The notes under the pieces were generated by a model. That model did no database searches, was not told where the DNA came from, and was given only the letters and a program-made list of their open reading frames with translations. A program made the translations under genes and the position numbers. From Dehalococcoidales bacterium (GTDB lineage Bacteria > Chloroflexota > Dehalococcoidia > Dehalococcoidales > UBA2162), in the NCBI GenBank assembly GCA_016844285.1, contig JAENIS010000007.1:1-29714 (forward strand): 29,714 nucleotides of DNA, given 5' to 3'. Below, piece after piece: positions 8,008 through 15,634 of the stretch (its first letter is position 1; each line of letters starts with the position of its first letter).

Positions 8008-8096
8008 AAAAATTCCAAGCGAAGCAAGTTACTCCTTCGGTGCTTTTTGGAGGAAAGGAGGACAGCGTGATAAGGTAACAAATAATCTCTAAAACT

Positions 8097-8165
8097 AAGG
8101 TCGTTTTACAACCTCTCACCCTTTATCCCCTTCCCTTTAGAAGGGGAGAGGGAAGAGAAAACGAC
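8097..8165. repeat. Palindromic MITE-like repeat, copy D
   Basis: The outer inverted repeat is GTCGTTTT/AAAACGAC around the family core CTCACCCTTTATCCCC...GGGGAGAGGG. It is flanked by a perfect 10-bp direct repeat CTCTAAAACT (8087-8096 and 8166-8175), which looks like a target-site duplication. Confidence 0.65.
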
Positions 8166-8180
8166 CTCTAAAACTGGGGA

Positions 8181-8209
8181 TTGACAAGTCTGCGTGAACA
8201 TTGTATACT
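8181..8209 (+). promoter_or_regulatory. Near-consensus sigma70 promoter of the sulfur assimilation cluster
   Basis: TTGACA (8181-8186), exactly 17 bases, then TATACT (8204-8209). This would start transcription near 8216, leaving a 5' leader of about 65 bases before the sulfite reductase ATG. It is the strongest promoter match in the window. Confidence 0.75.
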
Positions 8210-8279
8210 AACAAAATCAAATGAGTCAACAATAGTCGTGCCGGCTCTCTAGCTAGGGACGATATGATGGAGAAATAAA

Positions 8280-9236
8280 ATGGATAAACGAGAAAACACG
8301 GGAAGCCAACCGGTAAACTTTGATGCCGCTGAGTTGAAAAGCGGTGGTTTTATTCTGCAAACCCAGAAGAATCTCTTTACGGTAAGGCTGCATTGCCCCG
8401 GTGGTAAAGTTACATCGCAGCAACTGAGGCTAGCGGCGGAACTGGCCGAAAGATACGGACGGGGTGAAATCCATAACTCTTTCCGCCAGTCGATAGAAGT
8501 CCCCTATGTTAACTACGAAAACCTCAATGCCCTGGCTAACGACCTGAAAGAAGGGGGGTGGTCACTCGCCTCCTGTGGCCCTCGTATCAGAGTCCCCACC
8601 GCCTGTGCCGGTTGCACCTGGAACCCCAATGGTCTGATGGACACCCAGGCAATGTGCCGCGAGGTTGACCGCCACTACTTCGGTACTCCTACGCGGCACC
8701 ACAAGTTCAAGATTTCCTTCTCCGGGTGTCCCATCGATTGTGCCCGAACCAGGGAGATGGACCTCGGCTTCCAGGGAATCGTCGAGCCTAAGCTGGAAGC
8801 AGAGCTATGTAATGCTTGCGGGCTATGTGTGTCCACCTGTGAAGAAAAGGCGTTGACCCTGGTGAATAACCTGCCACTGAGGGATACCAGTAAATGTAAC
8901 TACTGTGGCGACTGCATTAAAGTTTGCCCGGTAGACGCCATGGTAGCCGGTAGGAAGGGATGGCTGGCGCGGGTGGGGGGCAAACACGGGAAGCACCCCA
9001 TCTATGCCTATGAAGTCGCTCAGTTTATCGGTAACGAGGAGGGTCTGGCGCTGATTGGTAAGACGATGGAGTGGTATCAAGCCAAAGCCACCGGAAGAGA
9101 AAGGGTGGGCGCCACGATTATTCGTTCGGGGATTAGTAAGTACCTCGACGAGGTGGTAAAACCGCTGGGGCTGGAGGCGATTGAGACGCCGGCAGAGCGG
9201 CATAAGTTCTGGGCCAGCGGTAACTTTTATGCTTGA
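8280..9236 (+). CDS. AsrC-like siroheme sulfite (or nitrite) reductase with ferredoxin insert
   Basis: A 318-residue cytoplasmic protein of the nitrite/sulfite reductase family, the size of anaerobic sulfite reductase subunit C. Residues 20-95 form the ferredoxin-like half domain with YGRGEIHNSFRQSIEVPYV. The siroheme/4Fe-4S region includes VPTACAGCTWNPNGLMDT (Cys109, Cys112) and the distal SGCPIDCA pair (Cys150, Cys154). Two further 4Fe-4S sites follow as CxxCxxCxxxC at 177-187 and 206-216. The usual proximal C-x5-C is not present: residue 115, where the second Cys is expected, is Asn. The ATG has a GGAG about 8 bases upstream. Being first in a cluster with an APS reductase and a cysteine synthase, it most likely reduces sulfite to sulfide for assimilation; nitrite is an alternative. 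Confidence 0.85.
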   Translation: MDKRENTGSQPVNFDAAELKSGGFILQTQKNLFTVRLHCPGGKVTSQQLRLAAELAERYGRGEIHNSFRQSIEVPYVNYENLNALANDLKEGGWSLASCGPRIRVPTACAGCTWNPNGLMDTQAMCREVDRHYFGTPTRHHKFKISFSGCPIDCARTREMDLGFQGIVEPKLEAELCNACGLCVSTCEEKALTLVNNLPLRDTSKCNYCGDCIKVCPVDAMVAGRKGWLARVGGKHGKHPIYAYEVAQFIGNEEGLALIGKTMEWYQAKATGRERVGATIIRSGISKYLDEVVKPLGLEAIETPAERHKFWASGNFYA

Positions 9237-9290
9237 GACTAAAAAGTGTAAGCAGCCGGTCATTTGAAAAATATAAGGAGGAGTGAAAAG

Positions 9291-10046
9291 TTGGTAACAA
9301 AAGTAGCCTACACGATGGAGGAAAAAGTAACCCACGCCAAGGAGTTGATTGCTGAGTCAATCGAGAAATACCCCAGCATCGCCGTCGCTTGCTCTTTTGG
9401 TAAGGATAGCATGGTTACAGTTCATTTGGCCAGAGAAGTAGACCCCAATATTAAGGTTTTTGCCGTGATGACGCCGTATAAACCGAAGGAAACCTTTACC
9501 TACCTCAAGCGCATGAACCGGAAGATGAATCTAGGAATAACGGTATATATGGTGGCAGATAATATCCCCGATGTTCTTAGGGATGATTCTATCAAGGTAG
9601 AACTGCTACCAAGCAAAGAGTTTATTCAGAAAGCGTCTCAAGTGAAAAGGCAATCCAATCTGGACATTTACCAGGTAGACCCGGACGAATGCTGCCGCCT
9701 GCTCAAAGTAGACCCGACCAAAGTGGCGGTCAGCCACCTGGATGCCTGGATAACTGGATTACGGAACACCGAGGGCAGGACCAGGGTAGATTATCAGGAA
9801 GTCGAAGAGAAAGGGGGACTCATCAAGATAAACCCCATTCTGACCTTCACCGAAGCTGAGGTATGGCGCTACATGTCCACCAGGGGCATTGCACCGCACC
9901 CCTGGTATAAAAAAGATTACCGCTCTCTTGGTTGCGCCCCTTGCTCACACCCCGGTGGCGAGCTTGAGCGAGATGGCCGGTGGCAAAACACCAGTAAGTG
10001 TGGTGGGGAGTGTGGTATCCACACTCAGATACTAAAGTTCAATTAG
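9291..10046 (+). CDS. cysH: Fe-S adenylylsulfate (APS) reductase, CysH family
   Basis: A 251-residue cytoplasmic enzyme that reduces APS (or PAPS) to sulfite. The PP-loop nucleotide motif SFGKDS is at 35-40. The [4Fe-4S] signature of APS-type reductases is complete: Cys134-Cys135 in DPDECC and Cys215-x2-Cys218 in LGCAPC. The catalytic C-terminal ECGIH (Cys241) that forms the thiosulfonate intermediate is present. WITGLRNTEGRTR matches the conserved substrate-binding stretch. I chose the TTG at 9291 because AAGGAGGAG ends 7 bases before it; the next in-frame ATG is 9315, and an earlier TTG at 9264 would place the ribosome site inside the gene. It lies 54 bases after the sulfite reductase, in the order substrate maker after product user, and is very likely co-transcribed with it. 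No sulfate adenylyltransferase is in the window. Confidence 0.9.
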   Translation: MVTKVAYTMEEKVTHAKELIAESIEKYPSIAVACSFGKDSMVTVHLAREVDPNIKVFAVMTPYKPKETFTYLKRMNRKMNLGITVYMVADNIPDVLRDDSIKVELLPSKEFIQKASQVKRQSNLDIYQVDPDECCRLLKVDPTKVAVSHLDAWITGLRNTEGRTRVDYQEVEEKGGLIKINPILTFTEAEVWRYMSTRGIAPHPWYKKDYRSLGCAPCSHPGGELERDGRWQNTSKCGGECGIHTQILKFN

Positions 10047-10116
10047 AGAAGAAGGCAGTTTTTTTACATCAGGCCGGGGCAAAGCCTGGTATCGAAATCG
10101 TGGAGCAACATCGGCA

Positions 10117-10941
10117 ATGGAGATAACGCTGGGCTTACTTATCGCAGTAGTGATTATTTCGCTACTGGCGGAATATATGGATAATTCCCTGGGCGGGGGC
10201 TATGGAACAACCTTGACCCCCGTTCTGCTGATAATGGGGTTTGCCCCTTTAGCGGTTGTGCCCGCTGTTCTGGCGGGACAGCTCGTTGGGGGAGTCGTCG
10301 GGGGCTACTTTCACCACCGGGTAGGGAATATACATCTGGACTTTTGCCATGATGAGACCGATATCAAGAAAAAATGGCGCTGCCTGGGCTATACCCCACG
10401 CTCTCTGGATGCCAAGGTCGTCCTTATCCTGGCGGTCAGTGGCTTGATTGGCGGTGTCATCGGAGCCGTCTCGGCAATAAATATCCCCACCATTATTCTC
10501 AGCATCTATATCGGAGCAATGGTGCTGGCGATAGGAATACTCCTCCTGGTGCGGCGTAATCACCAAAGTCCTTTTAGTTTTCGGCGGCTCTTTGGTATTG
10601 GATTGCTCAGTGCCTTCAATAAGGGGCTAAGCGGAGGCGGGTATGGCCCGCTGATAACGGGAGGACAGGTACTCATCGGGAGAGGGGTGAGAAATGCTAT
10701 CGGCAGCGCCACTGTTGCTGAAGTCGTCGTGTGTATTGTCGCTTTCCTATCCTTCGTGTTTTTTAAAGGGGGGATTTACTGGACTCTGGCAGCGGCCACC
10801 GCCATCGGGTCGATTACTGCCGGGCCACTTGGTGCCATCACCGTCAAAAAGTTAGCGCCGAACAAGCTAAAAATAGGGATGGGATTGTTCACGATTGTGC
10901 TTGGTGCTTTAACCCTGGGAAAGGTCTTCATCTTTAGTTAA
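10117..10941 (+). CDS. TauE/SafE-family anion permease
   Basis: A 274-residue polytopic membrane protein of the TauE/SafE (DUF81) family, with about eight hydrophobic segments. The two family half-repeats are visible: GGGYGTTLTPVLLIMGF near residues 26-42 and LSGGGYGPLITGGQVLIGRG near 171-190. These proteins move sulfite, sulfonates, sulfate or related sulfur anions. Its place 70 bases after the APS reductase in a sulfur assimilation cluster suggests sulfate or another sulfur anion as cargo; import or export cannot be told from sequence. The cytoplasmic loop HHRVGNIHLDFCHDETDIKK is unusually polar and His/Asp-rich for the family. The ATG is preceded by a modest TGGAG about 12 bases upstream. 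Confidence 0.9.
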   Translation: MEITLGLLIAVVIISLLAEYMDNSLGGGYGTTLTPVLLIMGFAPLAVVPAVLAGQLVGGVVGGYFHHRVGNIHLDFCHDETDIKKKWRCLGYTPRSLDAKVVLILAVSGLIGGVIGAVSAINIPTIILSIYIGAMVLAIGILLLVRRNHQSPFSFRRLFGIGLLSAFNKGLSGGGYGPLITGGQVLIGRGVRNAIGSATVAEVVVCIVAFLSFVFFKGGIYWTLAAATAIGSITAGPLGAITVKKLAPNKLKIGMGLFTIVLGALTLGKVFIFS

Positions 10942-10997
10942 CCGGCAACAACAAGGTAACTCAAGATAAGAGATTGTTTATTGACCTCAATCTAACG

Positions 10998-11152
10998 CTG
11001 AGATTATTTACTAACCTCTCACCCTTTATCCCTCTCCCCTTCGTAAGGGGAGAGGGAAGAGATTTTAGAGAGGGGCTTCGTCCCTCTCTTACCTATACGC
11101 CCCCTTCCCTTGGTAAGGGAAGGGGGCAGTGGGATAGGTTATTAAACAATTT
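10998..11152. repeat. Palindromic MITE-like repeat, copy E
   Basis: The outer ends AGATTATTTACTAACC and GGTTATTAAACAAT are inverted repeats. Internal hairpins are CCCTCTCCCCTTCGTAAGGG..., AGAGAGGG-GCTTCGT-CCCTCTCT and CCCCCTTCCCTTGGTAAGGG.... A 6-bp direct repeat CTAACG flanks it (10992-10997 and 11153-11158). Confidence 0.75.
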
Positions 11153-11165
11153 CTAACGATTAGAC

Positions 11166-11195
11166 TTGTATATCTCACCTTCAGTAGTGTATTAT
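11166..11195 (+). promoter_or_regulatory. Candidate promoter for the cysteine synthase fusion gene
   Basis: TTGTAT (11166-11171), an 18-base spacer and TATTAT (11190-11195) lie just ahead of the start codon at 11213. The leader would be very short (about 10 bases). Confidence 0.4.
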
Positions 11196-11212
11196 CGGAG
11201 ATACTAAATAGT

Positions 11213-12400
11213 ATGAAAAATAAAGGATTCGACCATAAACTCAGGGTTTACTCGGACATAACCGAGCTAATTGCCAGCCCGGAGAACCCGACGCCGCTGG
11301 TTCGGTTAAACCGGATTAACCTGACCCATGACTTTCCCCTCTACCTGAAGCTGGAAAGGTACAACCCTTTTGGCTCAATTAAAGACAGGATTGCCCTCGA
11401 AATGCTGAAGGCTCTCGACGTCGGGGACAGAACCGTTGTCGAGCCGTCATCGGGGAATACCGGCATTGCCCTGACCTGTATTGCCAACGCCCTGGGGATA
11501 CCGATTGAAATCGCCGTTCCCTCAGCAATACCTGAGGAAAAGAAGATAATGTTACGGTTTCTCGGTGCCAAGGTGAGAGAGGCCGATGACGAGCTCTGCC
11601 CGGTCTTTCCTACCGAAGGTGCCAGGGGACTGGTCAATGCTTTAATCCAGAGCCCGGCGACGCAGAACAGCTATATCAGCCCAAATCAATATGAAAACGA
11701 GCTTAATGTTCAGGCTCACTATCAAACCACCGGGCCGGAAATATGGCAACAAACACAGGGCAAAATTACCCATTTCTTTGCTGCTTTCGGTACCTGCGGC
11801 ACCATCACCGGTGTCGGGCGTTTTCTCAAAGAACAGAACCCAAAAATAAAAATTATCGGTGTGGAGCCGGCTTCGCCCAACCATAAACTGCCGGGCATGA
11901 AAAGGATTACCGGACTGGCCGAGGAGTTTATCCCCAGGATTCTCGACCGCTCGGTGATTGATGATAGTGTTGAGGTTAGTGACGAAGATGCCTACCGCAC
12001 CGCCATCGAGCTGGCCAGGAAAGATGGCATTCCGGTTGGTCCGAGCACGGGAGCGATACTGTACGTTGCCCTGCAATATGCCAGGCGGAACACAGGCCTG
12101 GGCGTCGTCATATCGCCGGATGATGCCTTTAAGTACACCAGCTTCTACAAAGGTGTCCTGGAGGCAGAAGCCAGAGAAGTCAAGCGCCAGGAATACGACC
12201 TGTGCGAGATGGTCTGTCCGCTATCGAAGGTCAGGGCGGCCGAGATAATCGATAACCTGGATGAGGGAGAGACAGCCCGAATTATCCTGGGCAATGTGGA
12301 TTCGCTCAAGAATGTGGCCCTTGAGTTGAAAGTCAGAGGCATCGCCCCTGTTTTTAGGCAAGAGGGAGAAACACGGTTCGTTTTAACCGTGTCGAAATAA
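11213..12400 (+). CDS. PLP-dependent cysteine synthase fused to a TusA-like domain
   Basis: A 395-residue cytoplasmic protein. Residues 10-320 are a cysteine synthase/cystathionine beta-synthase fold. The PLP lysine is Lys57 in NPFGSIKDR, the substrate loop is SSGNTG (79-84), the phosphate-binding Gly loop is GTCGTITG (193-200) and the C-terminal PLP contact is VGPSTGA. The enzyme makes cysteine from an activated serine and sulfide. Residues about 326-395 form an extra domain with LCEMVCPLSKVRAAEIIDNL, then a GETARIIL strand and a closing ETRFVLTVSK strand. This matches the TusA/SirA/YedF sulfur-carrier fold, with its CP-x-x-K helix start at Cys335. Ordinary cysteine synthases are about 300-330 residues and lack this domain. 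Its position downstream of the sulfate-reducing genes supports a sulfur-relay role. The preferred acceptor (O-acetyl- or O-phosphoserine) is unclear. Confidence 0.88.
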   Translation: MKNKGFDHKLRVYSDITELIASPENPTPLVRLNRINLTHDFPLYLKLERYNPFGSIKDRIALEMLKALDVGDRTVVEPSSGNTGIALTCIANALGIPIEIAVPSAIPEEKKIMLRFLGAKVREADDELCPVFPTEGARGLVNALIQSPATQNSYISPNQYENELNVQAHYQTTGPEIWQQTQGKITHFFAAFGTCGTITGVGRFLKEQNPKIKIIGVEPASPNHKLPGMKRITGLAEEFIPRILDRSVIDDSVEVSDEDAYRTAIELARKDGIPVGPSTGAILYVALQYARRNTGLGVVISPDDAFKYTSFYKGVLEAEAREVKRQEYDLCEMVCPLSKVRAAEIIDNLDEGETARIILGNVDSLKNVALELKVRGIAPVFRQEGETRFVLTVSK

Positions 12401-12420
12401 CAGCACAACAACGAATAGAA

Positions 12421-12442
12421 GACTGCCTGACGCCAGGCAGTC
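12421..12442. terminator. Perfect hairpin between convergent genes
   Basis: GACTGCCTG-ACGC-CAGGCAGTC is a 9-bp perfect stem with a 4-base loop, placed between the ends of the plus-strand sulfur cluster and the minus-strand redox block. U-runs on either side are weak (TTTTT 13 bases later on plus; TTCTATT on minus), so it may act as a bidirectional terminator or simply protect RNA ends. Confidence 0.55.
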
Positions 12443-12491
12443 ACCCACCAGAGCTTTTTCAGTAATCTATCGGGGAATCCCTTCAGTCAGG

Positions 12492-12710
12492 TTAGTTCCT
12501 CTTTTTCCCTGGTGACCAGACCAGCCCGAGGAGCAAAATAAGCAGCCCGATGACAAAGACAGTCCCCAGGATAATCAGCTGAATTCCGCTGAATAGCCGG
12601 TATCTACCGGGGATAACAAACAAGACCAGCAAGCCCACCACCAGTCCAAAGGCCGCCATTAAGGCTCCCCCGATTGTTAGCGGACTATTTCGGTTTGGAA
12701 TCGCAACCAT
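12492..12710 (-). CDS. Small two-helix membrane protein at end of redox block
   Basis: A 72-residue protein with two strongly hydrophobic segments (about 11-32 and 40-65) and a basic C-terminus SPGKKRN. The ATG is preceded by AAGGAGGG at good spacing, so translation is well supported. It lies 42 bases after the second NrfD-type gene and looks like the last cistron. I recognise no family. Its place mirrors the 93-residue membrane protein at the end of the other module, which suggests a small accessory subunit of the membrane redox complex. Confidence 0.75.
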   Translation of the reverse strand: MVAIPNRNSPLTIGGALMAAFGLVVGLLVLFVIPGRYRLFSGIQLIILGTVFVIGLLILLLGLVWSPGKKRN

Positions 12711-12752
12711 CGCTTTACCCTCCTTTTCTTCTTGTTACTTCGACTCGACTTT

Positions 12753-13925
12753 TTAGAAGCTTAGCCGTCTTCTTTCTGGTGGTCTTGCCTCTTGTTCCCA
12801 GGGGGGGAGCAAGTAGATGATAACACCGAACACGACAAAGGGCAATAATAGCATTGCCATGCCAACGAGTATGCCACTGAGACCAAAAATAGGTGGGCTG
12901 AAATCAATAAACCCGCGCAGGCTTTTGGACAGCATCTGTCCACCAATCACCACATTCCAGCGCATGGCGAAGACGCCAATGAGCACCGACCCCGCTGCTA
13001 TAATCCTCAGTGAAGTCTTCACTTTTTCCGCTAACGCAGATACCTCAACCGTACCCAGGACAAAGAGCGGGAGCAAAGAGCCCAGCACCAGTTGGATACC
13101 AAAATAGCTGAAGGCTATCTTCTGGGTAATCAGCTGTGAGACGGCGCCCCAGCTTTCCTCAGACTCGTAGAGCATGCTGACAACCTCAAGACCCTCAACG
13201 ACTATCGCCAGGCTGAGAAAACCGCTTAACCAGAGAGCCATGGCACGCAGGCAAGCATGGTCGAGGGATGCCTTTCTTATTTTGGTGATGACGGCATACA
13301 TCACAATCAACAGGGCGATGCCGGAGACTATCGCCGAAAGCAGAAAGATAATTGGCATCAGGGGAGTTGACCACCACGGGTTAGCCTTCACCGCCCCGAA
13401 GATAAAGCCAACATAGCCATGAAGCAGAAAGGCGGCAGGAATACCGATGAGGGACAATACTTTGATGAGCTTCTTGTCAACGGCGATTGTTTCCTCGGAT
13501 ACGTCATAGACGCCCAGTGCCAGGATGGAGTAGATACCCTTCCGAATACCTTCACTTGACTCGGCATATCGCACAATATCACTTCGATATACCAGCCAGA
13601 CTTCGCCGAGAACCAGCAAAAGATAAAACATCCAGATATAGCCGAAGCCAGACATGGCCGAGACGAGGTTCGGTGTTAGCAGCATCTCCATGGCTCTCTC
13701 CGGGCGTCCGAGGTGGAGGAGTAATGGTAGTGGTGTCACCAGCAGGAAAGCCAGGGCGGTAACCAGAGAAAAGCGTGATACCGGCTTGAGTCGGGTTAAG
13801 CCAAAGAAGTGGTAGAGCGAGGAGACAACGAAAGCACCGGCCACCAATCCGGTAATATAGGGGTAGATGGTAATAAGCAGGTCCCACTCAATGGCCACTT
13901 CGTTGGGATAGACGAAACCTGGCAT
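12753..13925 (-). CDS. NrfD/PsrC-family quinone-interacting membrane subunit (module 2)
   Basis: A 390-residue integral membrane protein with nine visible hydrophobic segments. The family landmark LLLHLGRPERAMEMLLTPN follows the second helix, and a GFGYIWMFYLLLVLGEVWLVY helix comes next. NrfD-type subunits exchange electrons between menaquinone and a partner four-cluster ferredoxin. That ferredoxin gene ends only 3 bases upstream, and an octaheme cytochrome precedes it, giving the order cytochrome, Fe-S, NrfD as in DsrJOP- and Nrf-type complexes. ATG start. It differs considerably from the NrfD protein at 15913-17208 (shorter, fewer helices), so the two modules are not a recent duplication. 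Confidence 0.88.
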   Translation of the reverse strand: MPGFVYPNEVAIEWDLLITIYPYITGLVAGAFVVSSLYHFFGLTRLKPVSRFSLVTALAFLLVTPLPLLLHLGRPERAMEMLLTPNLVSAMSGFGYIWMFYLLLVLGEVWLVYRSDIVRYAESSEGIRKGIYSILALGVYDVSEETIAVDKKLIKVLSLIGIPAAFLLHGYVGFIFGAVKANPWWSTPLMPIIFLLSAIVSGIALLIVMYAVITKIRKASLDHACLRAMALWLSGFLSLAIVVEGLEVVSMLYESEESWGAVSQLITQKIAFSYFGIQLVLGSLLPLFVLGTVEVSALAEKVKTSLRIIAAGSVLIGVFAMRWNVVIGGQMLSKSLRGFIDFSPPIFGLSGILVGMAMLLLPFVVFGVIIYLLPPWEQEARPPERRRLSF

Positions 13926-13928
13926 CGT

Positions 13929-14756
13929 TTAATGCACCCCCTTTTCAAAGCCAAGGTAGTAGACCTTAGGCTCAGTGCCCAGGTCTGGTTTCAAGACATA
14001 GACGCGCTTCTCACGCAGAATCTGCCTTACCGAGCTCTGCGGGTCGCGCAGGTCGCCAAAAACCCTTGCCCCCACCGGACAGACTTCGACACAGGCGGGG
14101 AGAAGACCCTTGGTAATGCGGTGGTAACACCAGGTACACTTATCAATCACTCTTACCTGACCGAAATGTGTCTGTGAAGAATCAGGCAGGATATAGCGGG
14201 CGCCGTAGGGGCATGCCTGTATACAATAGCGACAGCCGATACAGTGTTTCTGATTGACCAGGACAACACCATCGTCAGTGATATAGGTAGCGCCCACGGG
14301 ACAGACCGTGACACAGGGCGGATTATCACACTGGTTGCACAGTTTGGGGACAAAGAAGCTGTTTCTCATTTCCATGCCTTGGGGACTGGCATTAGCCGCT
14401 TCGGCCTTAAACCCATCCCGGCCAGCATGGGGCGAATCGACCGAAATCTCACCATCCTCAGTGATGATATATCTTTCTATCCAGGTGCGATTGTACTCTG
14501 CTTCCCAGGGCACTTTGTTTTCCAGTTTGCAGGCGACAACACATCGCCCGCAGCCAATACATTTCTCCGTATCACAGATGAAGCTCCAGTAGTGTTTCGC
14601 CTGGTCGTAATCGCCCAGAATTGTCCGGGGATTGGCGGCACGAAGCTTACCGGACGGATCAAGACCCCGTACCAGCGGGGAAAAACCATAGATTAGGAGA
14701 CCCCCGACTAGCCCACCGACACCTATTTTAATGAAGCTGCGACGAGAAGTTTTCAT
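13929..14756 (-). CDS. Tat-exported four-cluster ferredoxin subunit (NrfC/DsrO type, module 2)
   Basis: A 275-residue electron-transfer subunit. The N-terminus MKTSRRSFIK followed by a hydrophobic stretch (10-28) is a twin-arginine signal or anchor, placing the protein outside the cytoplasmic membrane. Sixteen cysteines form four [4Fe-4S] sites: 66/69/72/76, 140/143/148/152, 172/175/178/182 and 207/210/222/226, with one extra Cys61. CIGCRYCIQACPYGARY and CVEVCPVGAR are family motifs. I chose the ATG at 14756 because it overlaps the cytochrome stop as ATGA and starts right before the twin-arginine motif; an in-frame start at 14777 would add seven residues. Placed between the octaheme cytochrome and NrfD, it presumably relays electrons between heme and the membrane subunit. 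Confidence 0.92.
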   Translation of the reverse strand: MKTSRRSFIKIGVGGLVGGLLIYGFSPLVRGLDPSGKLRAANPRTILGDYDQAKHYWSFICDTEKCIGCGRCVVACKLENKVPWEAEYNRTWIERYIITEDGEISVDSPHAGRDGFKAEAANASPQGMEMRNSFFVPKLCNQCDNPPCVTVCPVGATYITDDGVVLVNQKHCIGCRYCIQACPYGARYILPDSSQTHFGQVRVIDKCTWCYHRITKGLLPACVEVCPVGARVFGDLRDPQSSVRQILREKRVYVLKPDLGTEPKVYYLGFEKGVH

Positions 14757-15505
14757 TTTACCCCACCCTGATGACAATTAAGGCAGGTAGAGCTGGTACG
14801 CGCCACGTGGTCCTTAGGAACGGGTTTGATACCCGTGGCACTATGGCAGGCCAAACAATCGCTGCGCCCGGCCAGGGTATGTGGAATCTGTGGTAGTGTT
14901 GCCCCCCTGAGCTCATCTGGGCCATGGCAGGAAAGGCACTCCGTACGTCCCGCCAGGGTATGCGGCATTTCTGGCGGTGGCTCTACCCAGGGCTCATGTT
15001 CACCATGACAGGATAGACAGGTGCTGCGTCCCGCCAGGGCATGTGGCACCTGTGGTGGCATGCCCGCCCGGGGGTCATGCGGGCTGTGGCAGGTAACACA
15101 GTTGGCTTGACCTCCCATCTCGGTCATGTCCACCTGTGGGAAATTGGCAGGGCGGCCGACCACTTTCTCATGGCATGTTCCGCATAGTTGCCGTGAAGTG
15201 TCAACAATGGGACGTGCCCCTGTCTCCAGGTGTGACCGGGCTGGACCATGACAATTCTCGCAGGCAACCGTTTTGTGGTTTCCTTTTTCCCAGATAACGT
15301 ATTCACTCTGGTGACAATCAGTGCAAACCGATGCCAGGGCATACTGAACCGGCAGACTGGCCCATGCCGCGATATCCTCTTTGGTATTTCTCGGATGGAA
15401 GCCGAAATCGACCAGAACAGCCGGCACCGGCACTATCCTCAGCCCAACGAAGAGGAGTAGCACGATGACTAATATTACCATTGCGGCCCGGATTAAATGG
15501 GTCAT
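14753..15505 (-). CDS. Membrane-anchored octaheme cytochrome c (module 2)
   Basis: A 250-residue protein with one N-terminal transmembrane anchor (about 5-30) and eight CxxCH heme-attachment motifs starting at residues 61, 82, 108, 136, 163, 190, 217 and 241. The middle part is a tandem repeat: the motifs at 163, 190 and 217 are exactly 27 residues apart, each preceded by PHxLAGRxxC. The protein would sit on the outer face of the membrane and carry electrons to or from an external partner. It is the first gene of the second cytochrome/Fe-S/NrfD set and is translationally coupled to the ferredoxin by ATGA. I see no fold signature of a known nitrite or hydroxylamine reductase catalytic octaheme, so it is more likely an electron carrier than an enzyme. 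Confidence 0.9.
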   Translation of the reverse strand: MTHLIRAAMVILVIVLLLFVGLRIVPVPAVLVDFGFHPRNTKEDIAAWASLPVQYALASVCTDCHQSEYVIWEKGNHKTVACENCHGPARSHLETGARPIVDTSRQLCGTCHEKVVGRPANFPQVDMTEMGGQANCVTCHSPHDPRAGMPPQVPHALAGRSTCLSCHGEHEPWVEPPPEMPHTLAGRTECLSCHGPDELRGATLPQIPHTLAGRSDCLACHSATGIKPVPKDHVARTSSTCLNCHQGGVK

Positions 15506-15555
15506 TATCAGTCCCCGTTATGATACTTTTCTGGCTATTCTCACCACTACTACTG

Positions 15556-15634
15556 AGATTGTTTACTAACCTCTCACACGACATATCCCCTTCCCTTACT
15601 AAAGGAAGGGGGCAAGGAGTTGTTAAATAATCTA
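15556..15634. repeat. Palindromic MITE-like repeat, copy F
   Basis: The outer ends AGATTGTTTACTAACC and GTTGTTAAATAATCT surround a CCCCTTCCCTTACTAAAGGAAGGGGG hairpin. The 5-bp direct repeat TACTG flanks it (15551-15555, 15636-15640). It separates the two redox modules and touches the stop codon of the 93-residue membrane protein. Confidence 0.68.

Larger units (their letters stand above)
7830..8279. other. Intergenic region rich in repeats, with the sulfur-cluster promoter
   Basis: A 450-bp gap containing two degenerate repeat copies (7834-8007 and 8097-8165) and the promoter at 8181-8209, followed by a leader of about 65 bases. A Shine-Dalgarno-like AAAGGAGG at 8055 precedes only a four-codon reading frame, so I call no gene. 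Confidence 0.65.

Noticed and set aside
10974..11156. Short plus-strand reading frame (about 60 codons) in the repeat before the cysteine synthase
   Set aside because: It is fully repeat-derived and would translate only C-rich/G-rich palindromes.
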